From: Clostridiales bacterium
GTDB taxonomy: Bacteria > Bacillota > Clostridia > WRLR01
Direction: 5' to 3'
Assembly (NCBI GenBank): GCA_031287655.1
Contig: JAITSR010000363.1
Location: 1-14,201 of the forward strand
Length of the DNA stretch: 14,201 bases
In this document: piece by piece, positions 1-7,186 of the stretch
Position numbering within the stretch: the stretch's first letter is position 1
Layout of the letters: every line of letters begins with the position of its first letter
Position numbers and translations under genes: made by a program
The notes under the pieces: model-generated
Database searches by the model: none
Seen by the model: only the letters and a program-made list of their open reading frames with translations
Told to the model about the DNA's origin: nothing

Positions 1-124
1 CCTGCCCCTCCAAATACAAGTTTACGGATACGCCCAGCTTACGATACCGTTCCGCGATTTTTCCCGCAAAAGCAGTCTTGCCGGAGCCGGGGATACCTTC
101 GATAAGAATCAGTTTTGTCGTCAT
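1..124 (-). CDS. P-loop NTPase, 5' part only (runs off the left edge)
   Basis: Only the first 41 codons are present. The protein begins MTTKLILIEGIPGSGKTAFA, with a Walker A nucleotide-binding loop GIPGSGKT at residues 10-17 after a hydrophobic beta strand (KLILIE). This is the start of a small kinase-like or AAA-type P-loop NTPase. The following segment, with the sense VNLYLEG, resembles uncharacterised clostridial ATP-binding proteins whose substrate is not known to me. The ATG at 124-122 is preceded by AAGGAGA at a normal distance, which fixes the start. It is transcribed leftwards and divergently from the small cysteine protein gene at 279. The Walker B motif and everything that would identify the substrate lie outside the window, so no specific function is proposed. 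Confidence 0.8.
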   Translation of the reverse strand, partial: MTTKLILIEGIPGSGKTAFAGKIAERYRKLGVSVNLYLEGQ

Positions 125-278
125 AAATCTCCTTTTTCACGCACTTCGCGCTCGCCAGTCGGCGCCATCGCAAGCCGCGCATACCGAGAACCATCATAAA
201 AGGTGACAACTCCGAGTACAGTCTGGTAAACTATACATGTTGAAATTATCACAGAGCGAGCGGCGAGGGGGGAGGCCA

Positions 279-542
279 ATGGAGGATTTTGAGACGCGCG
301 AGTGCAGGCGGTGCCTGCTCTCGGAGCTTTCCGACGCCGCGTATTATCAAAACGTCTATGACTACATCGGGCGCCTGAGCGACGAAATCAAGGCGGCGCC
401 GGAGGTCTACCGGCGTCGCCTTGCGGCCTGTCAAACTTGCGGCGAGCTCGTCAACGGAATGTGCCGCCTCTGCGGCTGCTTTGTTGAGGCGCGCGCCGCA
501 AAGCGATCCAACCGCTGCCCTAAGGTCGATCCGCTGTGGTAG
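279..542 (+). CDS. Small cysteine-rich DUF6171-like protein
   Basis: This 87-residue protein has an N-terminal CRRC pair (Cys9, Cys12) and a C-terminal cluster: CQTC (Cys51, Cys54), CRLCGC (Cys62, Cys65, Cys67) and Cys80. A Tyr-rich helical stretch (residues 22-47) separates them. The spacing suggests bound zinc or another metal, and the order matches my memory of the DUF6171 family of Bacillota, whose function is unknown. The ATG at 279 was chosen because GGGGGAGG lies just upstream with a 4-nt spacing. An in-frame ATG at 237 would add 14 residues but has no SD. The gene is the only convincing plus-strand gene here and converges with the oxidoreductase gene ending at 617. The 74-nt convergent gap is GC-rich and shows no hairpin with a T-run, so no terminator is called. 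A weak promoter candidate (GTGACA, 18 bp, TAAACT at 203-232) lies upstream. Confidence 0.8.
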   Translation: MEDFETRECRRCLLSELSDAAYYQNVYDYIGRLSDEIKAAPEVYRRRLAACQTCGELVNGMCRLCGCFVEARAAKRSNRCPKVDPLW

Positions 543-616
543 AGCGGCAGAGAGCGCGCCGCGCAGCGCAGCGCCGCCCCGCCCGCCATAATACATCCCG
601 CCGTCTTTAATCCGCG

Positions 617-1789
617 TCAGTACGACCCTGCCGTGTCAAACGTCGTCTCGGCGGCGTCCGACTTGTCGCGCGACGAGGCCCGGCGGCGGTTCAGTTCGCT
701 CAGGAAAAGTTCCTCATCGAACGGGATTTCACAGGTCCTGCAGAGCCAGCTTGACAGGTGCATCGCGTTTGACAGCGTCAGCCCGTTGATCCCCTCCGCG
801 CCGTCCGCGATCAGCGCCGCGCCGCGCAAAATCTTGCCCGCAAAAGCGTTCAGCACGCCGACATGCTGCGGGTTTTCGCCGTCCGTCTCGACCGTCCGCA
901 CCTGCATCGGCGGTTTGTCGAAGCCGCCGGGGGCGGTCCTGCAAAAATCCCGCTCGTTTACCTCGAGCTCAAAGAGCGTGAGTGTTTCGTTTTCGCAGAC
1001 GAGCTTGCCGCGCTCCAGCGTGACCTCAAAGCGGTTCGTGCCGGGCGCGTCCGCCGTGGACGTAATAAAGACGCCGGTCGCGCCGTTTGGGTATTCAAGA
1101 TAGGCGGTCACGTCGTCCTCGACCTCGATGTCATGCCATTTGCCGTTATGGCAGAACGCGCGCACGGCATTGGGCATCCCGCAAATCCACTGGAGCAGGT
1201 CGAGGTTGTGCGGGCACTGGTTCAAAAGCACGCCTCCGCCCTCGCCGTTCCATGTCGCGCGCCACGCGCCGGAGTCGTAATAACTCTGCGTGCGATACCA
1301 ATCCGTAACGATCCAGTTGACACGTTTGATTGCGCCGAGCGATCCGCCGGCAACGAGCTCTTTCATCTTCCGATAGACGCAGTTCGTGCGCTGGTTGAAC
1401 ATCATGCCGAACGCGAGCTTCGGATGCGCCGCCGCGGCCGCGAGCATCTCGCGCGCCTGTTTTGTGTAGACTCCGGCGGGTTTTTCACACATCACATGCA
1501 GTCCCGCGGAAAACGCCTTGATCGCGAGTCCCGGATGCTGATAGTGGGGGACGGCGATCAGGACGGCGTCGCACAGACCGCTTTCGATCAGTTCGTCGCC
1601 CGCCTCAAGGATTTTTACGGATTCCGGGACAACGGCGCGCGCGGCTTCCCGGCGGGCGGGGCGAAGGTCCGCGATCGCGGCCAGCTCAATCTCCGGCGTC
1701 ATGCCCGCGAGAATGTTCTTCACATGCCCGGAGCCCATGTTGCCATAACCGATAATGCCGAGCTTCACTTTTTTCACAGATAAATCCAT
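617..1789 (-). CDS. Gfo/Idh/MocA family NAD(P)-dependent oxidoreductase
   Basis: This 390-residue protein is probably a sugar or inositol dehydrogenase. The N-terminal Rossmann fold has the dinucleotide loop GYGNMG (residues 14-19). The family signature EKP (102-104, in CEKPAGV) marks the nucleotide and substrate junction. GGGVLLNQCPHNLDLLQW contains the usual catalytic-region histidine (His194). The remainder is the C-terminal beta-sheet domain. The start at 1789 removes 35 residues of low-quality N-terminal extension that would overlap the upstream gene. It also places the ATG 8 nt after a GGAG and directly behind three tandem NAAAGGAG octamers. The gene is last in the long minus-strand operon, 52 nt after the TIM-barrel isomerase gene, a pairing common in sugar catabolism loci. 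Substrate and direction cannot be read from the sequence. No terminator is evident after the TGA. Confidence 0.9.
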   Translation of the reverse strand: MDLSVKKVKLGIIGYGNMGSGHVKNILAGMTPEIELAAIADLRPARREAARAVVPESVKILEAGDELIESGLCDAVLIAVPHYQHPGLAIKAFSAGLHVMCEKPAGVYTKQAREMLAAAAAHPKLAFGMMFNQRTNCVYRKMKELVAGGSLGAIKRVNWIVTDWYRTQSYYDSGAWRATWNGEGGGVLLNQCPHNLDLLQWICGMPNAVRAFCHNGKWHDIEVEDDVTAYLEYPNGATGVFITSTADAPGTNRFEVTLERGKLVCENETLTLFELEVNERDFCRTAPGGFDKPPMQVRTVETDGENPQHVGVLNAFAGKILRGAALIADGAEGINGLTLSNAMHLSSWLCRTCEIPFDEELFLSELNRRRASSRDKSDAAETTFDTAGSY

Positions 1790-1797
1790 TCTTTTTG

Positions 1798-1821
1798 CTC
1801 CTTTCCTCCTTTGCTCCTTTA
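1798..1821 (-). repeat. Three tandem octamers that each carry an SD core
   Basis: On the minus strand the sequence reads TAAAGGAG, CAAAGGAG, GAAAGGAG in direct succession, a perfect 8-nt period with only the first base varying. The last copy ends 8 nt before the ATG of the Gfo/Idh oxidoreductase at 1789 and should be its ribosome binding site. The two others form additional SD copies upstream in the same 52-nt gap. Confidence 0.85.
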
Positions 1822-1841
1822 CCCTTTCCGGGTTTTGCGAA

Positions 1842-2615
1842 TTACTTGTAGCCGAGCGCCGCGAGGTTCCGATAGCTTTTTTCGAGACAGACAAACGGGC
1901 TTTCGAGACAGAAATCCTGCTCGATCAGGAGGTATTTTACGCCGCCCGCGGCTTCGAGCGCCTTTAGGATCGCGGGGAAATTCATGTTGCCCTCCATGAT
2001 CGGCGCCATCACGACGGTGCGGTCCGGGAGCACGTCCATGTCTTTTAAATGGACGCAGGGGATGCGGCCGGCGAGCGCGGAAATCCACGCGCAGACGTCG
2101 CCGCCGCCCGCCTGAACCCAATAGGTGTCGAGCGTAAAGCCCATCTCGTCCGGCGCAAAGCTCTCCGCGAGATATTCGATGACGCGCCGCCCGTTGATTT
2201 TTGAAAATTCAAACTCATGGTTGTGGTACATCAGCAGCTTGCCCGCGGCGGCGATCCTCCGGGCGGCGGGGAGAAAGTCCGTGGGGAAGCGGTCGAGCCA
2301 CGCGTCGCAGCGATAGCGGTCGGGCATGATCCCGATGCCGATGTAATCGCAGCCCATCACGTCATGTTCGCGGATCACGGCCTCGGTCTCGTTTAAAATG
2401 CGGTCGGGGCTTGTGTGCGTGAGCGTGATTTGCAGCGCGTAACGGTCGCAGAGCGCGCGGACGCGTTCGGCCGGGATACCGCCGCCGATCCCGGAGATTT
2501 GCACCGTGCGGTAGCCGATCTGCGCGACCTTTTGCAGGCTGAGCTCCAAATCCCGCTCTGACTGCGTGAACTGCCTGAGATTGTAAAGCTGAGCGCCTAA
2601 AACCATATGATCCAT
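1842..2615 (-). CDS. Sugar phosphate isomerase/epimerase (xylose-isomerase-like TIM barrel)
   Basis: A 257-residue protein of the AP-endonuclease-2 / xylose-isomerase-like superfamily, to which IolE, IolI and many annotated sugar phosphate isomerases/epimerases belong. Divalent-metal site motifs are visible in order: YHNHEFEF (130-137, Glu136), LDTYWVQAGG (162-171, Asp163), HLKDMD (189-194, His189) and IEQDF (231-235, Glu232). The start at 2615 is fixed by AAAGGAGG 8 nt upstream. A longer reading from 2657 would overlap the end of the phosphatase gene and lacks an SD. It lies 35 nt after the histidinol phosphatase and directly before a Gfo/Idh/MocA oxidoreductase. The pair probably acts on one sugar or polyol, not on a histidine intermediate. 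The substrate is unknown. Confidence 0.87.
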   Translation of the reverse strand: MDHMVLGAQLYNLRQFTQSERDLELSLQKVAQIGYRTVQISGIGGGIPAERVRALCDRYALQITLTHTSPDRILNETEAVIREHDVMGCDYIGIGIMPDRYRCDAWLDRFPTDFLPAARRIAAAGKLLMYHNHEFEFSKINGRRVIEYLAESFAPDEMGFTLDTYWVQAGGGDVCAWISALAGRIPCVHLKDMDVLPDRTVVMAPIMEGNMNFPAILKALEAAGGVKYLLIEQDFCLESPFVCLEKSYRNLAALGYK

Positions 2616-2650
2616 CGTGTGCGCCTCCTTTGCGCCATCTTTCCATATGT

Positions 2651-3472
2651 CTAACATTGCAGCGGGACCGCCTCAAAGCCGCGCGGCGTAAGCTCCCACC
2701 GTTCTGAAAAACCAATTTCGCGCAGCAGCGCCTCGGTTTCCGCGAACCGGAAGTTGAGGTTTGCGGCTGTATGCGCGTCGGAGCCGACGACAAGAGACGC
2801 CCCGAGCTCCTGCGCGCGCCGCAGCAAAAACAGCGCGGGGTAGGGCTCCTTTGAGATTCCCTTTGCGATCGGGGCCGTACTGACCTCGATCAGGTACCCC
2901 GCGCGCACGGCCTGTTCGAGCGCGTCCAACGCCGCGCGCCGGTACGCCGCGCAGTCCTCGTCAAAATATTTGACGCCGCCTGTGTTATGGCGGCGCACGA
3001 GGTCGATATGGGCGAGAATGTCCGCGCGCCGCTCCGAGGCGAACCGCGCGACGGTTTCAAAATAGGCCTCGGCAAAGGCGAGGCCGTCGCCGCCAAAGGC
3101 TTCCTCGACCGCCTGCCCGACGCCGGCGGCGTCGGCGTCGACGCTAAACCAGACGCCGCCGCGAGGGACATAGTGTACCGCGCCGAGCGTATAATCGTAG
3201 TCTGCCGTCGGACAGAGCTCCGCCGCGTCGTTTTCAAGGCCTAAAAAGATGTCGAGACGGCCCCGATACCGCGCCTTCAGCTCCGTTATGGCCGCGCGGT
3301 AGGCGCGCGACTCGTCCGGACTCATGCCGCAGCTCCGGTCAAACGAGACATAGCCGTGGCCGGAGAATCCGAGGGAGCGAAAGCCGAGCGCAAACGCCGC
3401 CTCCGCGAGCTCAACCGGCGTATTCTGCCCATCGCAGAACGTCGTGTGCGTGTGCAAATTCGACGCGATCAT
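2651..3472 (-). CDS. hisJ: Histidinol-phosphatase, PHP family (HisJ/HisK type)
   Basis: It dephosphorylates L-histidinol phosphate to L-histidinol, the step between HisC and HisD. At 273 residues it is a typical length for the PHP-type enzyme of Bacillota, which replaces the HAD-type phosphatase domain fused to HisB in enterobacteria. The metal-binding PHP motifs are all present: HTH at 7-9, GFSGHG with His39, Glu80 in GLEND, His100 in GAVHY, His155 in AHIDLVRRHN, and SDAH at 231-234 with Asp232 and His234. The ATG at 3472 has GGAGAG just upstream. It follows hisIE by 30 nt. Because HisB here is the monofunctional dehydratase (200 residues), this gene supplies the phosphatase the pathway would otherwise lack. 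That strongly supports the specific assignment over a generic PHP phosphoesterase. Confidence 0.93.
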   Translation of the reverse strand: MIASNLHTHTTFCDGQNTPVELAEAAFALGFRSLGFSGHGYVSFDRSCGMSPDESRAYRAAITELKARYRGRLDIFLGLENDAAELCPTADYDYTLGAVHYVPRGGVWFSVDADAAGVGQAVEEAFGGDGLAFAEAYFETVARFASERRADILAHIDLVRRHNTGGVKYFDEDCAAYRRAALDALEQAVRAGYLIEVSTAPIAKGISKEPYPALFLLRRAQELGASLVVGSDAHTAANLNFRFAETEALLREIGFSERWELTPRGFEAVPLQC

Positions 3473-3502
3473 TTTACTCTCCGTTTCACGTTGATCCTGT
3501 AC

Positions 3503-4279
3503 TCAGACCATCGTCTCCTGCTTCGTTTTGTGGTCGATCACATGTCGCCCCGCGAGCTCCGCGGCGATGTCCGACGGGGGAATCCCGAGCTCGCACAGGA
3601 GGACGAGCATGTGATAATACAGGTCGGCCGCCTCAAAGACCGTTTCCTCCTTGCTGCGCTTCATCGCGGCGATCACGACTTCCGTACATTCCTCACCGAC
3701 TTTTTTTAGAATCTTCTCGAGCCCCTTTTCAAAGAGGTAGGTCGTGTAGGAGCCTTCGGGCAGCTCCGCCTTGCGCGAGAGCAGGAGCGCGTGGAGCGCG
3801 TCAACGGAGAAGGGCTTAGGCGCAGCTGTGACCGGAGCAGCCTCCGCCGCCACCGCGGGGGCCCTCAGCGCCGCTTCCGCCATTGGCGCGGCTTCCGCCG
3901 CCGCGGCTTTGGCGCTGACCGCTTCCGCGTCAAAAAACAGTTGATTAAAAAAGCAGCTCTCGCGGTTCGTGTGGCAGGCCGGGCCGCTCTTGTTGACTTG
4001 CACGACAAGCGCGTCGTAATCGCAGTCCGTGTCAATCCGCACGATACTCTGTACGTTGCCGCTCGTCTCGCCCTTGCGCCACAGCGCGCCGCGCGAACGT
4101 GAATAAAAGCAGGTGCGCCGCTCGCGCAGGCTGATTTCGAGCGACTCCCGGTTCATATACGCGAGCGTGAGCACCGCCCCGGTTGAAAAGTCCTGCACGA
4201 CGACGGGGATCAAACCCTGCGCGTCGAATTTCAGCCGGGCGGCCGCGTCGTTGTCAATCGTTACAGTTGAATTACTCAT
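3503..4279 (-). CDS. hisIE: Bifunctional phosphoribosyl-AMP cyclohydrolase / phosphoribosyl-ATP pyrophosphatase
   Basis: It catalyses steps 2 and 3 of histidine synthesis: the HisE domain hydrolyses PR-ATP to PR-AMP and the HisI domain opens the adenine ring. HisI spans about residues 12-116 and shows LTLAYMN, SRSRGALWRKGETSGN, the metal motif DTDCDYD (83-89) and Cys86, Cys102 (GPACHTNR) and Cys109 (SCFF), the expected zinc ligands. HisE spans about 158-250 with RKAELPEGSYTTYLF, KILKKVGEECTEVVIAA and EAADLYYHMLVLL. GEEC replaces the more usual GEEA. The domains are joined by an unusually long Ala/Glu/Pro linker (119-157). The ATG at 4279 follows GGGAG by 6 nt. The 54-nt gap after hisF holds a weak 5-bp hairpin (4302-4316) without a T-run. 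Confidence 0.96.
   Translation of the reverse strand: MSNSTVTIDNDAAARLKFDAQGLIPVVVQDFSTGAVLTLAYMNRESLEISLRERRTCFYSRSRGALWRKGETSGNVQSIVRIDTDCDYDALVVQVNKSGPACHTNRESCFFNQLFFDAEAVSAKAAAAEAAPMAEAALRAPAVAAEAAPVTAAPKPFSVDALHALLLSRKAELPEGSYTTYLFEKGLEKILKKVGEECTEVVIAAMKRSKEETVFEAADLYYHMLVLLCELGIPPSDIAAELAGRHVIDHKTKQETMV
3809..3925 (-). repeat. Ala-rich interdomain linker of HisIE
   Basis: Residues 119-157 of HisIE are almost entirely Ala, Glu, Pro and Val, with AAEAAP occurring twice (about 128-132 region and 144-149). Fused HisIE proteins normally join the two domains with only a few residues. The tract is in frame and both flanking domains are intact, so it is a flexible linker expansion, not a frameshift. 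Confidence 0.75.
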
Positions 4280-4333
4280 CCGTATCTCCCTTGTGTTGTA
4301 ATTAGCCAGCAGCTAACATGCTCACCATTTACC

Positions 4334-5092
4334 TTATATTCGCATTTCGATCCCTTCGCCGCGCAAAAAAAGTTTCAGGTCGCGGATGCTGACCTCCTTA
4401 AAATGGAAGATCGAAGCGGCGAGCCCCGCGTCGACGCCCGCGACCCCCTTGAACAGCGTCGCGAAATGCTCCATGCCGCCCGCGCCGCCGCTCGCGATCA
4501 CGGGAATCCGGACGCGGTCGCAGATCGCTTGCAGCATCTCAAGATCAAAGCCGTCGCGCACGCCGTCGGTGTCGATGCTGTTCACGACGAGTTCGCCCGC
4601 CCCGTGTTCCTCGCCATAGGCCGCCCATTCGAGCGCGTCGATGCCGGTGTCCTCGCGGCCGCCTTTTTTGAAAATGTGGAACCGCCCGTCGACGCGCTTA
4701 ATGTCCATTGAGAGCACGACACACTGCGAACCGTATTTTTTTGAGGCGGCCTCAATCAGGGCGGGGCTGTTGATCGCGCCCGTGTTGACGCTGACCTTGT
4801 CCGCGCCCCGCGTCAGCACGCGCTCAAAGTCCTTGACCTCGTTGATGCTGCCGCCGACCGTGAGCGGGATAAAAATCTCGCGCGCGGTGCGCTCGAGCAC
4901 GTCCGTGAACAGGCCGCGCCCCTCAAAGCTCGCCGTGATGTCATAGAAAACCAGTTCGTCCGCGCCGCTTTCATTATAAAACCGCGCGAGCTCGACCGGG
5001 TCCTCGACGTCCCGCACGCCCTCAAAATTAACGCCTTTTACGACACGCCCGTCCCGAATGTCGAGACAGGGGATAATGCGTTTTGTAATCAT
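4334..5092 (-). CDS. hisF: Imidazole glycerol phosphate synthase, cyclase subunit
   Basis: HisF uses ammonia from its partner HisH to convert PRFAR into imidazole glycerol phosphate and AICAR. The 252-residue (beta-alpha)8 barrel begins MITKRIIPCLDIRDGRVVKG. The two catalytic aspartates are in place: Asp11 in CLDI and Asp130 in LSMDIKR. The phosphate-binding motifs GGSI (80-83) and ASGGAGG are present, as are VNTGA and NSIDTDG. Length is normal and no insertion is seen, unlike in several neighbours. The gene overlaps hisA by 4 nt (ATGA). Its SD, GAGG about 7 nt upstream, lies inside the coding sequence of the unusual HisA tail. Tight coupling with hisA and hisH is the common arrangement and favours balanced subunit synthesis. 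Confidence 0.98.
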   Translation of the reverse strand: MITKRIIPCLDIRDGRVVKGVNFEGVRDVEDPVELARFYNESGADELVFYDITASFEGRGLFTDVLERTAREIFIPLTVGGSINEVKDFERVLTRGADKVSVNTGAINSPALIEAASKKYGSQCVVLSMDIKRVDGRFHIFKKGGREDTGIDALEWAAYGEEHGAGELVVNSIDTDGVRDGFDLEMLQAICDRVRIPVIASGGAGGMEHFATLFKGVAGVDAGLAASIFHFKEVSIRDLKLFLRGEGIEMRI

Positions 5093-5880
5093 TTTCTCAC
5101 CTCGTTTTTGCTGCCGCCGTCGCCGCGGTCGCCATTACTGTCGCCGTCGCCGCAATTATCGTTGCTCCCGTCGCCGATCGCGACCGCGCGCGGCAGGGAC
5201 AGCTTGCCCTCATAGAGTGCCTTGCCGAGAATCGCGGCGTAGGTCCCGATCGCGCGGAGCTCCAAGAGCTCGCGCTCAAAGCTGATCCCGCCGGACGCGA
5301 CGATGTGGAGCGGGGCAAATGAGGCAAGGCGGCGGTAAGCTGAAAGATTCGCGCCGCCGAGCCTGCCGTCCCGCGCGATGTCCGTGTAGATCACGGTCGC
5401 GACGCCCGCGTCCCGCAGCCGCCCGCAAAACTCAAACGAGTCGACGTCCGTCACGTCGAGCCAGCCCTGCACGGCGACACGCCCGGCGCGCGCGTCGACG
5501 CCGACCGCGATCCGCTCGCCGTATTTTTTTACCATATCCTCAACAAAGCGGAAGTTTTGAACGGCGACCGTTCCCAGAATCACACGGCCGACCCCGAGCG
5601 CGAGATAGCGCTCAATCCGCGCCTCGTCGCGGATGCCGCCGCCGACCTCAATAAACAGGCCGCGCCGCGCGCAGACCGCGCGGATCGCGTCAAAATTGAC
5701 GGCGCGCCCGTCCTTTGCGCCGTCAAGGTCCACGACATGGAGGTTCCGCGCGCCCTGCTCGTAAAAGCCCGCCGCGGTGTCCGCCGGTGCGTCGCCATAC
5801 ACCTTCATCGCGCCGTAGTCGCCCTCCGTCAGACGGACGACCCGCCCGCCGCGAATGTCAATTGCAGGAAATATTTCCAT
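5089..5880 (-). CDS. hisA: ProFAR isomerase (HisA) with an extra C-terminal tail
   Basis: HisA isomerises the ribosyl-aminoimidazole intermediate ProFAR to PRFAR, the substrate of HisH/HisF. The barrel has the catalytic Asp8 (FPAIDIRGGRVVRL) and Asp129 (GVDARAG), the phosphate-binding loops EVGGGIR and ASGGIS, and YTDIARDG (165-172). The barrel ends near residue 235, the usual family length of about 240. A further 28 residues (236-263), made nearly only of Gly, Asp, Asn, Ser and Cys with a basic end, form a tail not expected in this family. The gene starts directly after the hisH TAA, with GAGG 8 nt upstream inside hisH. Its stop overlaps the hisF start. Confidence 0.97.
   Translation of the reverse strand: MEIFPAIDIRGGRVVRLTEGDYGAMKVYGDAPADTAAGFYEQGARNLHVVDLDGAKDGRAVNFDAIRAVCARRGLFIEVGGGIRDEARIERYLALGVGRVILGTVAVQNFRFVEDMVKKYGERIAVGVDARAGRVAVQGWLDVTDVDSFEFCGRLRDAGVATVIYTDIARDGRLGGANLSAYRRLASFAPLHIVASGGISFERELLELRAIGTYAAILGKALYEGKLSLPRAVAIGDGSNDNCGDGDSNGDRGDGGSKNEVRK
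5092..5175 (-). repeat. Gly/Asp/Asn/Ser-rich low-complexity tail of HisA
   Basis: Codons 236-263 of hisA are built from GGC, GAC, GGG, AGC, AAC and AAT triplets (GDG, GDGD, GDRGDGG motifs), ending NEVRK. The tract lies after the last barrel element and carries the hisF SD at its 3' end. Its composition matches the HisZ insertion and the alternative reading of the hisC-hisB repeat array. Confidence 0.8.
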
Positions 5881-6495
5881 TTATACGACCTCAGCGAACG
5901 CGCGCAGCATGGCGAGACCGGCCGCGCCGCTCTTTTCCGGGTGAAACTGCGTACCGTACACATTGCCGCGGTGTACGAGACCCGGCACGCGCGTCCCGTA
6001 TTCCGACCACGCGACGAGCGAGTCCGCGCAGCCCTTCGCGTAGAACGAGTGGACGTAGTACACATAGTCGCCTTCCTTTGAGTATTTCAGGAGCGGATCG
6101 TCCGGGCGTTCAAAGCGCAGGCTGTTCCAACCGATCTGCGGGACTTTCAAATCCGCGGGAATGTCCGGCGTAAGCGGGTGGACCTCGCCTTTTAAGTAGC
6201 CGAGGCCCTCGTACAGGCCAAACTCAAAGCTCTTTTCAAACAGAAGCTGCATCCCAAGGCAGATGCCGAGCAGAGGCTTGCCTTTCGCGACCTCGGCGGA
6301 GAGCGCGGGCTCAAGGCCGAACGCGCGGAACTTGGCGATCGCGTCGCCAAAAGCGCCGACGCCCGGCAAAATGACACGCTCCGCCGAACGGATCACCCCG
6401 AGGTCGCGCGTGACGGCACTCTCGATTCCCAGATGCCGCAGCGAGCCCGCAAGGGAAAACAGGTTCCCGACGCCGTAATCAATAATCGCAATCAT
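5881..6495 (-). CDS. hisH: Imidazole glycerol phosphate synthase, glutamine amidotransferase subunit
   Basis: HisH hydrolyses glutamine and channels ammonia to HisF. This class I amidotransferase of 204 residues shows the start typical of the family, MIAIIDYGVGN, the nucleophile Cys79 in GICLGMQLLFE, and the His185/Glu187 pair in FHPEKSG. The ATG at 6495 is preferred because it matches the family N terminus and has AAAGGA 12 nt upstream. An in-frame ATG at 6507 would directly abut that SD and is unlikely. The gene follows hisB after 85 nt, a gap that contains a small GC hairpin and only a weak promoter-like pair. It ends one base before hisA starts, so hisH, hisA and hisF form a tightly coupled trio. 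Confidence 0.97.
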   Translation of the reverse strand: MIAIIDYGVGNLFSLAGSLRHLGIESAVTRDLGVIRSAERVILPGVGAFGDAIAKFRAFGLEPALSAEVAKGKPLLGICLGMQLLFEKSFEFGLYEGLGYLKGEVHPLTPDIPADLKVPQIGWNSLRFERPDDPLLKYSKEGDYVYYVHSFYAKGCADSLVAWSEYGTRVPGLVHRGNVYGTQFHPEKSGAAGLAMLRAFAEVV

Positions 6496-6580
6496 ATATA
6501 TGACCATTCCTTTCGCGCCGCAAAGCGGTCCCTTTTATGATAGCATACCCGAGCCGCTCTTGTCGCTGATACTTATGAAA

Positions 6581-7183
6581 TTACAACAGGGCGCCTTTTG
6601 TGGAAGGGATTTCGTCGGAGCGGGCCGCGTCGATTGCGACGGCCTGCCGCAGCGCGCGCGCGAGGCCCTTGAAAACCGCCTCGATCACATGGTGCGCGTT
6701 GCCGCCCGCGAGCAGCTTTACATGCAGCGTCAGCGACAGGCTGCGGCACAGTGCGAGCAAAAATTCCCGCGCGAGCTCCGTATCGAAATCGCCGACCTTT
6801 GGGGAGGCGAGCGCGACGTCGTAGCAAAGGTAAGCCCGCCCGCTGATGTCGAGTGCGACGAGCACAAGCGCCTCGTCCATCGGCAGCAGCATACTGCCGT
6901 AGCGCGCGATGCCGCGGCCCTCCCCGAGCGCCTCTTTTACGCACTGCCCGAGCACAATGCCGACGTCCTCCGTGAGGTGGTGGAAGTCGACGTCCGTGTC
7001 GCCTCGCGCCGCGACCGTCAGATCAAAGCCGCCGTGTTTTGCGAACAGCGTCAGCATATGGTTTAAAAAGCCGCAGCCGGTCGAAATGTCCGCAATGCCC
7101 GCGCCGTCGAGCGCGAGGCTCAGTTTGACGTCCGTCTCGTTCGTTTTGCGCGCAATCGTCGCAGTCCTCATATTGATAACCAT
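6581..7183 (-). CDS. hisB: Imidazoleglycerol-phosphate dehydratase (monofunctional)
   Basis: HisB dehydrates imidazole glycerol phosphate to imidazole acetol phosphate. The 200-residue protein has the manganese-binding repeats of the family: GCGFLNHMLTLFAKHGGFDL (37-54 region, His42), DVDFHHLTEDVGIVLGQ (64-80) and HHVIEAVFKGLARALR (164-179). It ends with the characteristic IPSTKGALL. There is no phosphatase domain, in line with the separate PHP phosphatase gene. The ATG at 7183 is chosen because GGAG lies 8 nt upstream. That GGAG is the last unit of the 9-nt tandem array. The ATG at 7171 would fit the usual family N terminus (MRTATI) but has no SD. The 162-nt gap to hisC is the largest in the his cluster and is nearly all repeat. 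Confidence 0.97.
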   Translation of the reverse strand: MVINMRTATIARKTNETDVKLSLALDGAGIADISTGCGFLNHMLTLFAKHGGFDLTVAARGDTDVDFHHLTEDVGIVLGQCVKEALGEGRGIARYGSMLLPMDEALVLVALDISGRAYLCYDVALASPKVGDFDTELAREFLLALCRSLSLTLHVKLLAGGNAHHVIEAVFKGLARALRQAVAIDAARSDEIPSTKGALL

Positions 7184-7186
7184 TTC

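Noticed and set aside
249..596. A 115-codon minus-strand frame opposite the cysteine-rich protein gene
   Set aside because: The plus-strand frame has a strong SD and a regular cysteine pattern. The minus-strand frame has neither.
863..1783. A 306-codon plus-strand frame
   Set aside because: It is antisense to the Gfo/Idh oxidoreductase, which has all its family motifs.
6537..6566. Promoter-like pair (GCGACA, 18 bp, TATCAT) between hisB and hisH, minus strand
   Set aside because: The -35 is poor, and the small gaps on either side fit readthrough from upstream. Not called without transcript data.
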